A stretch of DNA of 64,000 bases from Gaeumannomyces sp. JS-464 (GCA_002197995.1 NGZR01000002.1:2914001-2978000), one strand, 5' to 3'; shown: positions 11,336 to 23,799, numbered from the stretch's first letter. Numbers and translations are program-made. Notes: generated by a model from the sequence alone, not told the origin.

Positions 11336-12343
11336 TCAGACGCTCCGCGACTTCTTGCTCTCAACGCTCTCGGCATCGTTGTCCTCCTCCTCCCAGTCCT
11401 CCCCCGCCTCACCCCTCGGGCGCTTGCCGTTCTCCCCGGCGGCCCGAGGGCCGCGCGAGGAGGAAGAGGCGGCGGCGGCGGCGGCGGTGGCGTCGGCAAC
11501 CCTGGCCTGCAGGCACTCGCGGACGAACGCTTCGGGGCCGAGCACGTTGCCGGACCCGCCGACGCGGACCGAGGCGTCGACGTGGATGCGTAGCGGCCGC
11601 GGCGCGCCGCTCTCGTCGATCATGGGGATGCCGGCGCGCGCGCTGCTGGCCTGCTCGATGGCGGCCAGGACGGCCGCCGCCACGCCGCCCGCCACGTCGG
11701 CCGGGCTGGCCGCCAGCACCACCATGTTGTCGCTCTGCGACACCGTCACGCCCGTGTTGATGCGCAGCTCGATCGCCGACGCGGAGGCGTCGCCGCCGGC
11801 CGGCTGGTCGTCGTCGTCTGCGTTGTAGATGTCCCCGACATCGTCGTTGGCGACGACGGCCGTGGGCTCTTCCCCGACGGTGGTGGTGGCGGTGGTGGTG
11901 GCGGCGGCGGTGTTGTTGTTGCCGTCGGTGTTGCCGTTGGTGTTGTCACTGCTGTTGGCGGCAACAGCAGCAGCAGCTCCTGGGGCGCCGCGGCCGGCGG
12001 CGGCGGCTTCGGCCATCAACTTCTTCATCATCTCCATAGACAGGCCCGGGGCCCTCGCCTGGGGTTGGCGCTGCCGCGGATCCTGGATGAACTGCTCCGG
12101 GTTGCGAGTGAGGTGGTAGTGGGCAGCCGCCGCGACCATGCTCGCCGCATCCATCTCGGCACGGGTCACGGTGGAGTCGGCGGGGATGGCATGGGGGTAT
12201 CTGCTGTAGTACAGAGCAGTGGCCATCTCATTCGGGATCCGAATGCGCGGCAGGGCGTGGAGGTAGGGCGGCGGTGGTTGAAGCTCGCCATTCCGCGCCG
12301 CACGCGAGGCTCCCCACTTCTGTGGTTGAGGATACCGCTTCAT
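11336..12343 (-). CDS. Uncharacterised 335-aa protein with a duplicated beta-like motif
   Basis: Single-exon ORF from ATG to the stop at 11336. No known domain is recognised. The N-terminal third carries IRIPNEMATALYYSRYPHAIP and an EMMKKLMAEAAAAG helix. The middle is low-complexity Asn/Thr/Gly with an acidic patch. The C-terminal half has two similar segments, ELRINTGVTVSQSDNMVV and LRIHVDASVRVGGSGNVLG, which look like an imperfect tandem repeat of a short beta-sheet unit separated by an alanine-rich helix and GIPMIDESGAPRP. The tail is acidic and ends KKSRSV, a possible nuclear signal. Coding status is supported by length, the unbroken frame and consistent GC3 use. Function cannot be assigned. 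Confidence 0.65.
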   Translation of the reverse strand: MKRYPQPQKWGASRAARNGELQPPPPYLHALPRIRIPNEMATALYYSRYPHAIPADSTVTRAEMDAASMVAAAAHYHLTRNPEQFIQDPRQRQPQARAPGLSMEMMKKLMAEAAAAGRGAPGAAAAVAANSSDNTNGNTDGNNNTAAATTTATTTVGEEPTAVVANDDVGDIYNADDDDQPAGGDASASAIELRINTGVTVSQSDNMVVLAASPADVAGGVAAAVLAAIEQASSARAGIPMIDESGAPRPLRIHVDASVRVGGSGNVLGPEAFVRECLQARVADATAAAAAASSSSRGPRAAGENGKRPRGEAGEDWEEEDNDAESVESKKSRSV

Positions 12344-14945
12344 GGTTGTGGTGGAGGGGAAGGGGGTTGATGGAGAAAGCGAAGCAAATATATGTGCTGT
12401 TGCTCAGAGGACACACGGTGCGGATGGTTAAAGAAGACGAGAGGATTGTGTTGTGTTGAAGATGGAACGGAAAGAAGAAGGGAGGAGGGAGGAGGAGGAG
12501 GAGGCCATATATACTCCAAGATGGAGGCAATGGGAAGTGCGAGGTTGGCTGACATGGCTAGCAAGCCCATTAGGCAGCCTCACACATATTGTGAATAGGA
12601 GAACAATAGGGAAACCTATGGGCAACCAACGGTGACAAGATGGCGGGCCGTGTGCCAAAGGAAAACGCCATGGGCACCATTCATGGTTGTTTCCCCTCTT
12701 TACCCTGCTTTTTCTCTTCTTCTCTTGCCTATTCACGGCAAGACATGGCTGCTATTCATGCAGGCGCACAATACAAAAACCCAGCACTGTGGTCCGGACG
12801 CAAACGAACCCGCCACCTTGGGACGGTGCGGCCAATCACGAGCCGCAGGGGCAGCTGATCGTGCAGCAAACGTATGCATGGCGCACAGTGTTATTTGACA
12901 ATACCAAGCGGGCGTCACCTATTGTGACACGGCAAGTCTTGGGGAGTGTGGTTGTTGCTTTTTTCTTTGCTTTTTTCTTAGTATTGTCCACCAACAGCTT
13001 AAAAAATTCCTCAGCTCTGGGGCGGAGATTCAGCCCCGCAAATCTGCTCCGACTGGAGGACTCGGACGCCTTTCCCCGGCCACTGGGCGTCTTGTGGGCC
13101 TAGCGGCATTGGCGTACCACTGCGCTGGGACGGGTCGGGGGATCCTATTGGACATTGAAGGGAAAGGGTGGGGCGCCAAGCAGAGTGGCTTTACCAGGGG
13201 CGCGCCACCGTCGTCTATATTGCAAATAGCACCGTGAATAACATCGCACATCGCACACCCAACCCAACACCATATCCCATCCGAGACCCAAGCCCCAGGC
13301 CTCCCACATGAGTGCGAGAACGAGATCCGCCAGCTTGTCCAGCTTCCGGCCGGCAGCGCCAACTTGTGCATGCTGCTGCGTATCACACGAGGTCTCCACC
13401 ACGCCATTGGAAATCTCACATCTTGGTGGCCCAGCTCTCCAGTCCGCCAGTCTCCAAGAAACGACCAGAGGGGCTTCCCAACACATCACAGGTCGCTAGC
13501 CGCCCGGGCCGCCGCATCCATCCCATCGTCTTGGGACTCGATCAACCTACACACCCCCTCCTTCCTTCGCGGTTCTTTTGTCATGCCTGGTCATCGAATC
13601 CCGGTGCCTTGGGCCTGGCATTCTTTTTGCCGGCCGGCAACGCAAGGGAGGCAACCCTTTTCCCGCCTCGTATCTCGCTTCGCAGTAGAGCCGCCGTCGC
13701 GCGGTTGGCCACATCGGGACTCACACCCTGTGCCTCGTCATCAGCAGCAGCAGGGCAGGAGGTCCCAACAACTCCCGCATGCCCGGTTGCTCGCCGCAGT
13801 CTCGCCGACCGACTTTCCTTCTTCCACGGACACGGACCTGATTTCGGCCTTGTGGCTGGTTTTCCGCCCAGTAGTACGCTCTTGGCACCTGAAAAAACAA
13901 CCCTCCATCCCTTGCATCGAGACGACAAGACCGAGCCCCTCCTCCTCTCCTTTTCTATCCCGCTAACCAGATCCCATGCAGCGCAGCGTAATGCAACGCA
14001 GGCCAGGATGTCAAGTCCGTTGAGGTCAGGTCGGCGGATATGGGCTGCCGCCCAGCCCAGTCTCGGTCGAGCAGTTTCCCAGGCTCTGGCTTATCACACC
14101 ATCCTGCCCTCTTTCGATCCATGTCTGTGGGATGAATACTGCGCATCGGGCCCATAGTCCCCCTTCTCCACGGTAGCTGAGCAGATAGGGTGTCCAGACC
14201 CTTGCTTCCCCGGGTGTTAACCTCATTCAAATGTCCCCGGCTGGCCACACGCGCGGACGGGAGAGGAGCCCGGTTCAGTAATCACCCCGTCAGACCAATG
14301 TTGGCTTCTCCTTTTTCACCACGAAAAAGGGCGATACAGGGACTTGGATTTTCCATCACACATCGGTGGCTGATCATTGGTCCCCTGCAAACGGTACACG
14401 TAGCTGTGTTTTTGTTCTGAATGTGTTGGTAAAATGGCACTGTCATATATTGAGTCTAGCTCATGCGCTGTCATACGCCTCGTCATCGAGACCAGCCTGG
14501 CGGGAGAGGTGTGCGGCTAGCAGCAGAGAACGCCTGATCGGAGCCTGTTCTTTTTTCCAGTTGCATCCTGAACACTGCCTGCCGGCCTCCACGGGAGACC
14601 GCCATCTGCTTCGGAGCGTGTACGTTAGTCCTCGTCCCTTGCCCTCTCCTAATCCCAAGTACATGCCTTTCCGCCCCTTTCCCCTTCCAGCTTGCTTTGA
14701 AACCAGAGGGGCAACGGCGCAGGGGGCGCCGCATTGCGCTGTGAGGATGGCACATCTCGTTCGGCAGACCGAGTGGCCCGATGCGATACCCGCCAAATCC
14801 AACATCTTTTTGTGTCTGCGAATACGGTTGTACTCATACCGACCCCATCACACCCCAGTCCTAAGAACATCCCATCCGTCTTTACTATGCCCAACTCCCT
14901 TTGGCAAGAGAATCACACAAAACCGGCCAACAAACCCCACCAGCA
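12344..14945. other. Intergenic, about 2.6 kb
   Basis: No supported gene. The longest frame (13312-14157, +) has no domain and overlaps other open frames, which is typical of GC-rich noncoding DNA. Pyrimidine- and purine-rich tracts, for example near 12470-12505, suggest leader or promoter sequence for the minus-strand gene ending at 11336. Confidence 0.45.
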
Positions 14946-15340
14946 TCAACGGCCACCTTGTATCTCAGCCAACCTCCTCCGAACCCTCCCCTCCTCCTCA
15001 TCCAGCAGCTGCAGCTCCCGCAACCTCTCCCTCCTAGCCTCAATCTGTGCGTGCCTTGCCCGTAGCTCCTCCAGCTCGCCGCTCCCTGCTGCCGATACTG
15101 GCGCCGGCGACGCCCTGCACTCTACCATCGTGCTTAGTGAGACTTGCGAAACCGGGTGGTGTGCACCATCGTGATGATATAGAGGACTCGACTCTCCAGG
15201 CACCCCGGAAGGGTCGTACGCCACCACTTGCACCGCCACCGCGGCCGCGGCCAGCTCGGACGGGCGCATCGACGACGACGAGTAGTCTCCGATCTCAAAG
15301 GGGACGTCGTGTCCCGGTAGCTCCAGGACGCCCCTGTGCC

Positions 15341-15380
<40 letters not shown>

Positions 15381-16387
15381 CTTATGGGATGCTCCGACTG
15401 CGGCGGCGGCGACGCCCTTTTTGCTCTTATCATCGTAGAATTGCAGCTGCTTTTTGTTATCCGACAACGCCTCGTTGGCCGGGAGCTCCGCCTCTTGCGG
15501 GTGATACAGGCCGTTTGGGTATCGCTGTCGATCTGGTGACGAAAGAGGAGGACGGCCACGACTGGGCCAGCGGCAATGCCTGCCCCGGCCCCCGCAGATG
15601 TGTCGATGCCTATAGATCAGCAGCCCCGCCAGGACCGTGAGCGCCACGGCGACCATGGAGCCGACGATGATAGCCGCAATGACGCCGGGCGGGAGGCCGC
15701 CGCCCGCCCGACTGCCATCCGCGGCAGCCGCGGCGGGGTCCGTTGGGCCCGTTGGGGTAGTCGAGCCTCCTGCAGCCGTGAGCGGAGAGGTGGGCGACAG
15801 CGGGTGAGTCTGCAAGACCGAGATGTCCGACGACTTCCAGCGGATCTGGATCATTGGCGCGTCGAAGGAGTCGCTCTTGGCGTAGACGTAATCCTTTGCA
15901 GTGCACGTGAAGCCACTGTTTCCTGGTCAGCTCTGTTCAGCCGCTCATAAGACGTGCGTGCCTGTTGGACACTCAATAGTCTTGTAGAGAAATGATAAAG
16001 AAAGAGAAAACAAGACTCACGGAGGCCCACACAGGGCTGCAGTCTCACCCGCCTCAACTGGCGGCCCCTGGGCATCGTCGAAGCGCCCGCACACCGAGAC
16101 GTATCCGCTCGGGCATATGGCCGGCGAGAAGTACCCTGTCGTGACCCAGCCTTCGGGCAGGCACGGGGAAAAAGCCTCGGCTTTGGGCACCGTCCGCGAC
16201 CGGTCCCAGCTTATCGGCCCACCGGGACAGGGCGGCTTCCATACCGTCGTCAAGGCCGCCACCGGAGGCGTTCCGTTGTGCGCACGACGCCCGCCTCCGC
16301 GCTGGGAGACATCGAGGAGGCCTGCCCGGTCGGGGTAGGAGAGGCGGCGGTCGTGTCCGATGCGCCTCCTGCAGTTGGGGTTATCAT
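14946..16387 (-). CDS. Single-pass membrane protein with Cys-containing ectodomain
   Basis: Probable plasma-membrane or cell-wall-facing protein of unknown role. The ectodomain has TTVWKPPCPGGPISW, then LPEGWVTTGYFSPAICPSGY and SVCGRFD, a pattern (C..W..GW..YFSP..CP.GY) that I recall from fungal single-pass surface proteins. An intron (15916-16020) joins CGPP to GFTCTAKDYVYAKS. Then come a Thr/Pro-rich stalk, one transmembrane helix (GVIAAIIVGSMVAVALTVLA) and a basic stop-transfer RHRH. The cytosolic tail has a poly-Gln tract and a charged C-terminal coil (ELEELRARHAQIEARRERL). The most plausible start, ATG 16387 (MITPTAGGASDTT), is in another frame from the ectodomain. Phase arithmetic needs one extra base between 16262 and 16387, or an unrecognised 5' exon. 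Confidence 0.7.
15342..15378. repeat. CTG/CAG repeat encoding poly-Gln
   Basis: About 12 CTG units on the plus strand, read as CAG (Gln) in the cytosolic tail of the single-pass membrane protein. Confidence 0.9.
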
Positions 16388-17343
16388 GATTGTGGAGTTC
16401 TGTTAGTGGCCAGAGACTTTTTTTTTCAGCATATTAATACCCCAAAGGCGAGCCGACGACCCTAAGTAATCCTGGCGAGAGTAGGACGCAAGCACGGAAG
16501 ATGGGAAAAACCCAGAAGAGGGAGGGGCTTCAAGCGGATACCCAAGACCGTCTGTTGGTGACGGCTAATCGGCCTTGGCGTAGCATGGCTCTAGAAGTCT
16601 GCGCCGCTTGTGCCGCACTGGTGGCTCCCGATAAAACAGGTAATCTTGTGACCTCGCGAGAATTGAGGCACCTAGCCAGGATGCCTGCCTGTATGTTAGA
16701 CGGTTGGTGGGTGATGTCCCCATCCACCCCATACCTATTCTTGCCGCTTTGCCCCTTGCGCTAGCAGTCCAACCAAGGAAATGATAGACGCAGGCACCGG
16801 TTGACCCCTCAGTCTCCCGCCACCTCCTGACATACCGATGAAATAACGACACATCAAAATTGGGACAGCGTTAATACCATGCCATGAACTTCGTTGGTGT
16901 GTGCGATGGGTCAATATGGGAAAGAAGGACAAAACCATGCCTTGATAATCCCCCAGAAGCCCGAGATACATAAAAGCACCAGAAAACCCGGGCATTCCAT
17001 CCAGGTGCCACATGGCAGTCAACCAGTTGAAAATGTCATAAGCTGTCGTTGTCATGAACGCTCTTCGTGGGTATTGTGAGTAAAAGAGAAAGCATCAGAG
17101 GAAACTGGAGACAATCTTGCGGCGCAAGCTTGTAGTAGATCCGGCGAGCAAAATAAAAAGAGAGAAAATCATAAACAAGAGGCAAATACGCTTTCGTCCC
17201 TTCCGATCCCATGCGCTTCCCATGTTTCATACCAGAGCGAGATGTTGGCCGTAGCGTAACTGGCCGCCAGCCTCCTTGCGGCCGAATGGGGCGCCGAGAG
17301 TAATGAGCAGCGGTCAACACGAAGGCCGAGTGGGTTCGCTGTA
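16388..17343. other. Intergenic, about 950 bp
   Basis: Lies between the start side of the membrane-protein gene and the stop of the F-box gene. Short open frames only, with no recognisable protein. If the membrane protein has an upstream exon it should be sought here. Confidence 0.45.
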
Positions 17344-20300
17344 CTACAGCCTGCCATGTCTGGCCTTAAAGATGGCGACCTTATCGTCATAAAACAATAT
17401 TTCACGGAGACGCAGCCTCGTGTTCGCCTGCGCGTGGTCGGGGTCGACGAATCCGTCATCGTCGTCCGAGTCGCCGCCAGCGTCCGAATGGCCCTCTGAC
17501 TGGGTCTCGTCAGCGTCTCCCACGGCGTTCGCGCGCGCTATGCCATCCTCATCCTCAGTCTCGTCATCGTCCTCTTCCTCGCTTGTTTCGTCCTGGGGCT
17601 CGTCGTCCGACTCGGCTTCGACGACAGACTCGTTGTCAGACTGTTGGCCACCAGCGTTGTTATTCGCCCCCGCAGTGCCGTTTTCGCCGACGGGACTTCC
17701 GGAAGCGGATCCCGTGCCTCCGTTAGTAGGACTACTGCCGCGCTCCTCAACCGGGGTCTCGAGCACCTCGAAACACTTGGTCGAGATGCCTATGTAGCAG
17801 AGCTGGATCTCGGGTCGCAGTGTTATAATGTCGGCGATCTGCATAGCCAGTTCTTTGGGCTCGACATTGTTCATGATGTGATCTCCGATCCGGGGGATGT
17901 TCAAGGATCTCAACTGCGCAAGATTTGGCAGGCGTTGCAGAAAGGTGTGCTGCGGCAAGGTTAGCCGCCAAACATTCAGAAAAAAGGGTTCAAAATTGGC
18001 GCGAGTACTTACCCAGTCTGCGTAGGCTAGAGAGGCCGCAAGCTCTCGTAGGTTGCTCATGCGCCCGCTTGTGATGTAGAGCACCATCTCCGTCGTCAAC
18101 ACCCAGTGAGTCCACCTGTTGTTTTCCGCCGAGCTAGTCTGCACGCCTGGGATGATCTTGACTGAGCTGTCCAGCAAGAGCTTCCGCAGACTCAGTCTGT
18201 GACGCTTCAACGCGCCCTTGAAGATGGCATCAACCGTGACTGGGGGAGGGGTAGGGCCCCTGCGTCGATCCTGTAAGAACAGCACCTCAAGCGTGTTCGG
18301 CGCAAGGGTCTCATTGATAAAGCTGATCAGAGGCGCCGAGGTGAGGTCGGTGTGGATGTTTTGAGACAGAGGTGGTACTGCAGGTGTGGCGTGGCAGCCT
18401 GCCGGCTTGAGGATGATATCCCGTATCCCCCACTCACTCGAGTTGGCTGGAACTGCCGTCTCAGCAGCTTCCACAGAGTCTCGTGCTGGGCACACTCCAG
18501 GATGGTCAGGTTTGTGAGTGTCGTCCAGTCAAATGCTCGACTGCAAACCTGAATCGACAACGATATCCTCTCCAGCTCAAGGGTGTGCAGTCTCAACTTT
18601 CCTTCCAGACGCTTGCGACCTGGTGTCTCCGTTTTGGCCTTTGGTTGGCCGTTCGCCTTTGTCTGGCCTGAGATATTGGGCCGCTGCCCAACCTCACCTA
18701 CGGCCCCCTGCTCCAGAGTGACTACACCCTGACCAGGACTCTGGCCATTTTCATTGCCGTCCGCGTCCTGAATCTGTTCCTCACCCTGGCTGTGAGCCTC
18801 GACTTCCTGCGGCTTTGGTCCATTGCCATTCGTCAAGGGCTGTTCGCCGAGCGATCTGGTGTGGGTTGGCCCCCGCCATTTGGGGCCACAGACTCGGCCC
18901 CGCCGAATTGTTCGGCGGACGTATCGACTGTTGACGGCAAGTCTGCATCAGGAACGCCAGTGCTGGAGACGTGATTCGGAGCTGGCGTTGGCCTATCGCG
19001 GTGTCTGGCCCCTGGCCTGCGTCGAATGTCATAAATTCGCCCGACAAGCGTGCCAAGCACTCCACCAAGCCTGCGTCTCCCGATGGTGCTCGCGCCGGGC
19101 CAGTGTGCGTCATGATCAACCTGCTGCAGCTCAGGACCGTCCCACGGCTGGATCCACTCCTTGTGCTGAACTTTGGCCGACATGCCGACGCGAAGCTCCT
19201 TCAGCCTGTCCTGCGACCTCTCGATAAGGATCGCCATCTCGTCGAGGTAGGCGAGTTCGTCGATGTCTAAAACCGTGAGGCTCTTGAGGGGCGGGAGGAC
19301 ACTGAAAGTAGGGTACTCAACAGTGCTGGCCGAGTAGGGGATAGCAGGCTTCGGCTTCGGGTGGTTTGTGTTCGGTGGGATCATGACGCCAACGTGGGTC
19401 ATGGTGCTATCCGTGGGAAGAACCACGTGATAGATCACAGGGCCAGGACCCGTCACTGGGTTCCCAGGATCAGGAGTAGCGTCGCTGTTGTCGTGCCAGC
19501 GGATCCAGACTCGTTCTAGGTTGCAGTCGCCGTCCTTGTGGTGGTCGGGCAGAGACGCCAGCGCCAGGAAGATCTCGGCGAGCACACCAGTGGGCATGTC
19601 CCATACGAAAGTTTCCAGGTTTGCCATCTTCGCTACGGCCATGGCGACGAGCGTGCCCAGCATCTTGCCGCTCTCCTTGGTGATCATGTACTCGGCGACC
19701 CAGTCCTGCGGGCCGTTCCCGAGCGAGAACTTGCGTGTGTGAACCGCATAGTTGTTGCCCGTGGGGTTGAAGGGCGGCCGGCCGTCGTTCTGGGAGCCTC
19801 GGCGGGCGAGCCGTTGCCTGATACGACTGAAGCTACTGCCCAGGCTCAGCGTCGACAGGCCGTATGTCAAGGCGTCGACGCTCTTGGTGTCCGATGCGGT
19901 CATGTGCGCATCGGGCCACACAATGTCGAACCTGGCGTATATGTGCGGGATCGCCAGGGTGTGCAGAGTGGAGTTGGTCAACGCAAGGGAGGTGAGATCG
20001 TTTGTATGTGTTATCTGAGGGCACACAGGCGAGCACATGGTGAGTATGTATGTAGGCGCATAGGGTGGTGGTCAAGTCGGGAGGCGACCAGAAATGCGGC
20101 GGTGCCATACATACCTCCTTGACGATCAGGCGGAGAATGTCAACGGAAGCTCGAGCAGGGTCAGCGGATTCTTCTTCCTCTGGCTGCTCCATTCCTTCGC
20201 CTTCCCCTTGAGCATTTTGTTCCAGGCGAGCCGGCCAGGGCAGGCGGCTTCGTCGAGGGAGCGCGTTCGGTAGATGACGTCTCAGCCGAGTCGAAGTCGT

Positions 20301-20382
20301 CCATGTCGGAGTCAGGAGGCGACATGGCGATGCCGTCCTTATCGAGCTGCATTGGGGACGGCGGTCGTCGGACGGGGCCCAC
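17344..20382 (-). CDS. Large F-box / leucine-rich-repeat-like protein (three indels)
   Basis: Probable SCF substrate-receptor type protein. Exon 1 (20382-20115) carries a Ser/Pro-rich N-terminus and the start of an F-box-like helix set (SVDILRLIVKE). After an intron (20015-20114) it continues ITHTNDLTSLALTNSTLHTLAIPHIYARFDIVWP, a typical fungal F-box pattern. A long region with spaced leucine-rich segments follows (for example LPPLKSLTVLDIDELAYLDEM, LTNLTILE), then an acidic C-tail. A 63-nt intron (17950-18012) is stop-free and a multiple of three. Three single-base corrections are needed for the about 958-aa product: one base too many near 20225, one missing near 18865 (in a run of five C) and one missing near 18440. 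Substrate and pathway are unknown. Confidence 0.72.
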
Positions 20383-22325
20383 CGGAACCCCGAGCTGAAA
20401 TGCGTCGTCGGCGCAGGGCTGGGCGGAGCTAATTAGAAAAGCTGCTGGGCGGTTTCCACAGGGCTCCAGCGATCATGCTTGGAGGGGCGGGCGCTGGAAA
20501 GAGTGGAGTGGTCGTCGGATCTGCGATTTGATCCCAGCCCAGAGAGAGGCCTGCCTGATCAATACCGACTCCGGCGGTGGATTGGCCGAGTGGTGGTATT
20601 GGATCGTGGCGGACAGAGGGAAGAAGGAAAAGAAGGGATAAAAATTCAGCACGTCGCCTGAGGAAAGAAAAGGCAGAAAAGAAACCGCCGGGCGGCTGGG
20701 GCTGATGGGCTTGACCAACGGCAGGACCTGGGGCGTGGCGCAACCTAGACCGACCAGACATGAGGCTCCCCAGCCAGCACAAGTGCTGCAGGGGGGCAGC
20801 TGTCATTGGCTGGAGGGCGGGGTCGGTAACCGAAATCCCCTAGATCTGATTCCCTCAGCGCTGCCATCTGCGCTGAGGGCCGCCGAATGGGGGCTAGCCC
20901 ACGGTTGGTCGGGCGGGTACTGTGTGCGGCCTCGCCAGGCCGTCTTCTGATCCGGCCGTTTTGCAGGCCAAGACCAAGCAGCCAGGATGCTCGTGGTCTT
21001 CTGCAGGTGGCGTCGCGCAAAAGCAACAGCTTGAATCGACAGAGGTAAAAAGTAAAAGGAAAATAAGGGTAGGATCAAGCATTGTGGAATCATGCCGAAG
21101 TGGGTGTCTAACAGCGACCCAGACGAAACACCCAGAACATTTGAGCAGCTCCCACTTGAGGTCATGAAATAAACGCAACGGATGCTCGGTACGACACAAG
21201 GCAAGATGAGCAGGCCGACCTTGAGACTTGGTGGCACAAAAGTAAATACCCTCGATCTCTCCACCCAGGGCCATATGAAGCCTGCCCGGCACCTACCTTC
21301 TTTGGTCGGGCACAATGGCGCGCAAGATCTCGAGGGACAAAGGCTGTAGGCGAGCGAGCTGGCCGGCCTAGTTGAGAAGCTTGCAGTCACGAGCATGCCT
21401 GTGTCCATGGCCCATTGACTGAGTTTGTCCACACCATGGGCGGCGGCGGCGGCGGCAGTCAAGCGCCCCAAGTTTAAGAGCTCCGAATCCACCGGCGCAG
21501 AGATGCGTGAACCAGGCTCGTGGTAAAGGTGCTTCCAACGTACTGTGCTCCCTGAGCCTGGCGCCGGCGGCTGCAACCTTCCAGTTCCATGTCTCGTGCC
21601 TTGCCTGGTGCACCGTCGCGCCCCGTACATCCACAGTAAATCGACCCCACCACATGGGCAGGACGGGCATTTCCATTTTTGGGTTGGGTACCTACCGGCC
21701 ACTCTTTCCCGCCAACCCAGGGGGAGGGGTCACAAAACAAATAAACAGGCTGGCTCGTTGACTCTAAACACGTCTGGTGATAGGCAGCAATAGCGGCAGT
21801 CCAGTCAAGCTGTCCTCTTTCTTTGTCTTGCCTTGGGCGGGTGAATACGTCGCCACTTCATTTTCGGTCTCGTGGGTGTTGAAAAGGCGGCTTTCCAACC
21901 TGCCACCCACCTAATAATCCCGCCGACACATCTCTCTTCCGACATCATCGGTCTCCTCTTCCGAATTCCCCTCTATTCAGGTACCAGCGAGTCAAGGGTC
22001 TGCAGTCTCTGTACCTTGGCCATCCCCGGCTTCCGGCATCGCAACCTCAAACACGTCACAAGGAACAGCTGCTAGAAGCAAGAATAGCGGCAGAAGCAAC
22101 AGCGAGTGCATCTGTAAAAAGTAGTGTGGTTCGCGACACTGCCAAAGCAACAACGCGCCTTTTGAACAGCGACGAAAATTTGCGCACGCCTATCTGCCTG
22201 GCCCCCTATCTACCATTGCTGCGCGACCCCACTGCGGACAGCAGGAGCAACGAAAAGGAACAAAAATCAAGACGCATACACCCGTACGCACATACGCCCG
22301 CACACACCAAACCAACCTCGAAACC
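20383..22325. promoter_or_regulatory. Divergent intergenic region, F-box gene / PKR1
   Basis: About 1.9 kb between two divergent starts. The last 150 bp before PKR1 is A/C-rich leader-like sequence. No conserved ORF was seen. Confidence 0.45.
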
Positions 22326-22856
22326 ATGTCATTCTTCCAAGACCTGTGGGAGTCCGTCTTCACGCCGGGCCCGACCCCGTCGCTGCTGATCGCCACCAAC
22401 GTCACCTTCGCGGCGCTGCAGGCTGTGCTCCTGGCGCTCCTGATCGCGACCTACAGCATCCACTTTTTCGTCCTGTCAGGCCTCTGCGGCGGCCTGTGGT
22501 GGGCAATCAACTGGTTCGCGCGCGAGCTCCAGGAGGCCCAGAGGCGTGAGGAGCAGGACAAGGCCAAGCGCGGGGGCGCCCCCGGGACCCGCGGCGCCGT
22601 TCCCGCCAGCTCGTCCGACACCGAGACCGAGGTCGAGACGGCGGCCGCGCGCGTAGCAGCAGCAACAGCAGCAGCAGCAGCAGCCGTCGCCGCCGCAGCG
22701 AGCAGCGAGGTCGAACCCGTCGAAAAGGCTGGAGAGCTAAAGCAACGGGCCACCGCCGCTCCCGAGCCGCTTACCCCGTCCGCCCCAAGCAGCAAGTCGG
22801 GTGTAAGCACCGAGGACGAGTGGGAGAAGGTGTCGGAGAACGAGAAAGACCGTTGA
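22326..22856 (+). CDS. PKR1: V-type ATPase assembly factor Pkr1
   Basis: ER-membrane protein needed to assemble the V0 sector of the vacuolar H+-ATPase (yeast Pkr1). Single exon of 176 aa. The N-terminus SFFQDLWESVFTPGPTPSLL, two closely spaced hydrophobic helices (about residues 18-60) and GLWWAINWFARELQ are the family signature. Beyond about residue 80 the tail is low-complexity, with alanine runs from GCA repeats and an acidic end (STEDEWEKVSENEKD). The yeast protein is shorter, so the tail is a lineage extension. ATG 22326 is the only plausible start and gives the conserved N-terminus. SMD1 follows on the same strand about 940 bp downstream. Confidence 0.92.
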   Translation: MSFFQDLWESVFTPGPTPSLLIATNVTFAALQAVLLALLIATYSIHFFVLSGLCGGLWWAINWFARELQEAQRREEQDKAKRGGAPGTRGAVPASSSDTETEVETAAARVAAATAAAAAAVAAAASSEVEPVEKAGELKQRATAAPEPLTPSAPSSKSGVSTEDEWEKVSENEKDR

Positions 22857-23799
22857 GGGTCGCGCGGGGAGAAGCGTTTGTTGGGTCTACGTGTGCGTGC
22901 GGCTCTTGTCCTGGCGCTCGGGCTGTCAAGCGTTCGTTTTTGTACTGGTGGAATTAAATGAAAGAGAGCCGGCTCAGCGGGATCACCGCCTTCCTGTGTC
23001 GACTTGTCGCGGCCGCACTTTGCCCGAGCCACCGCGGCCATTCCAACAGGGCCTAGCATCCGCACACCGGTACAGCTTTAGACATTCTGCTCACATACGT
23101 TACTACTGCTTTGTGATTACCGCATAACTGTATGAGCGCGTTGCGCCCAGCTGTAACATTAGAAATCACAACCACTTCTGGATTAGGGCCCTGAAACAGG
23201 TCGCGGAGAGAGCGGAACGCGCTCCCTAACAAGCGTCACTTCTATACCACCTCTTTGCGACCAACCGTATTCTAAGCGCAGTCCTTACTGCTTCGAGATG
23301 ACGTCCTCCAGATCCCATCGCGATAGATTAGCTCTGGTCACCCGCATCTGCGTTTTTTTTTTTTCACGTGCGCTCTTTTTTGTCCGTTTGCTGACCCGAT
23401 GGCGGACTCATCTCGCCCGCAAGATTGGGCAACTCCGCGACGGGCCAGATACCTCCACTGGGAAAGAACCCCGCAGTACATGTGCACTTGTACCTCCCTG
23501 TTGGAGCTTCACATCGGGAGTGACCCACTTAGTACACGTGATTGCAAGCTTTCAACCACGGACGCTGCCTCAGCCTTGTCCAATTTTTGGCTTGAGCTTA
23601 GGTGACCGTGGAGAGCTGTTGCCCGCATCGCAAGGCTTGCCGTCCGAGCTCACCCACCATCCCGCCGAAGCTCGCGCGAATTGACCTCCCGGCACCAACC
23701 ACAGACGTGAGGACCGGCCAACGACATTCGACATTGTCCACCTACACCACTCCTATACCACCAGAGCGTTGAAAAGCGCTCATAGACTCCTCCGCCAAG
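22857..23799. other. Intergenic, about 940 bp
   Basis: 3' flank of PKR1 and promoter of SMD1. Open frames here lack domain content. Confidence 0.5.

Noticed and set aside
13312..14157. 281-codon plus-strand open frame in the 12.3-14.9 kb gap
   Set aside because: Composition resembles GC-rich noncoding DNA; no motifs, and several competing frames are equally open.
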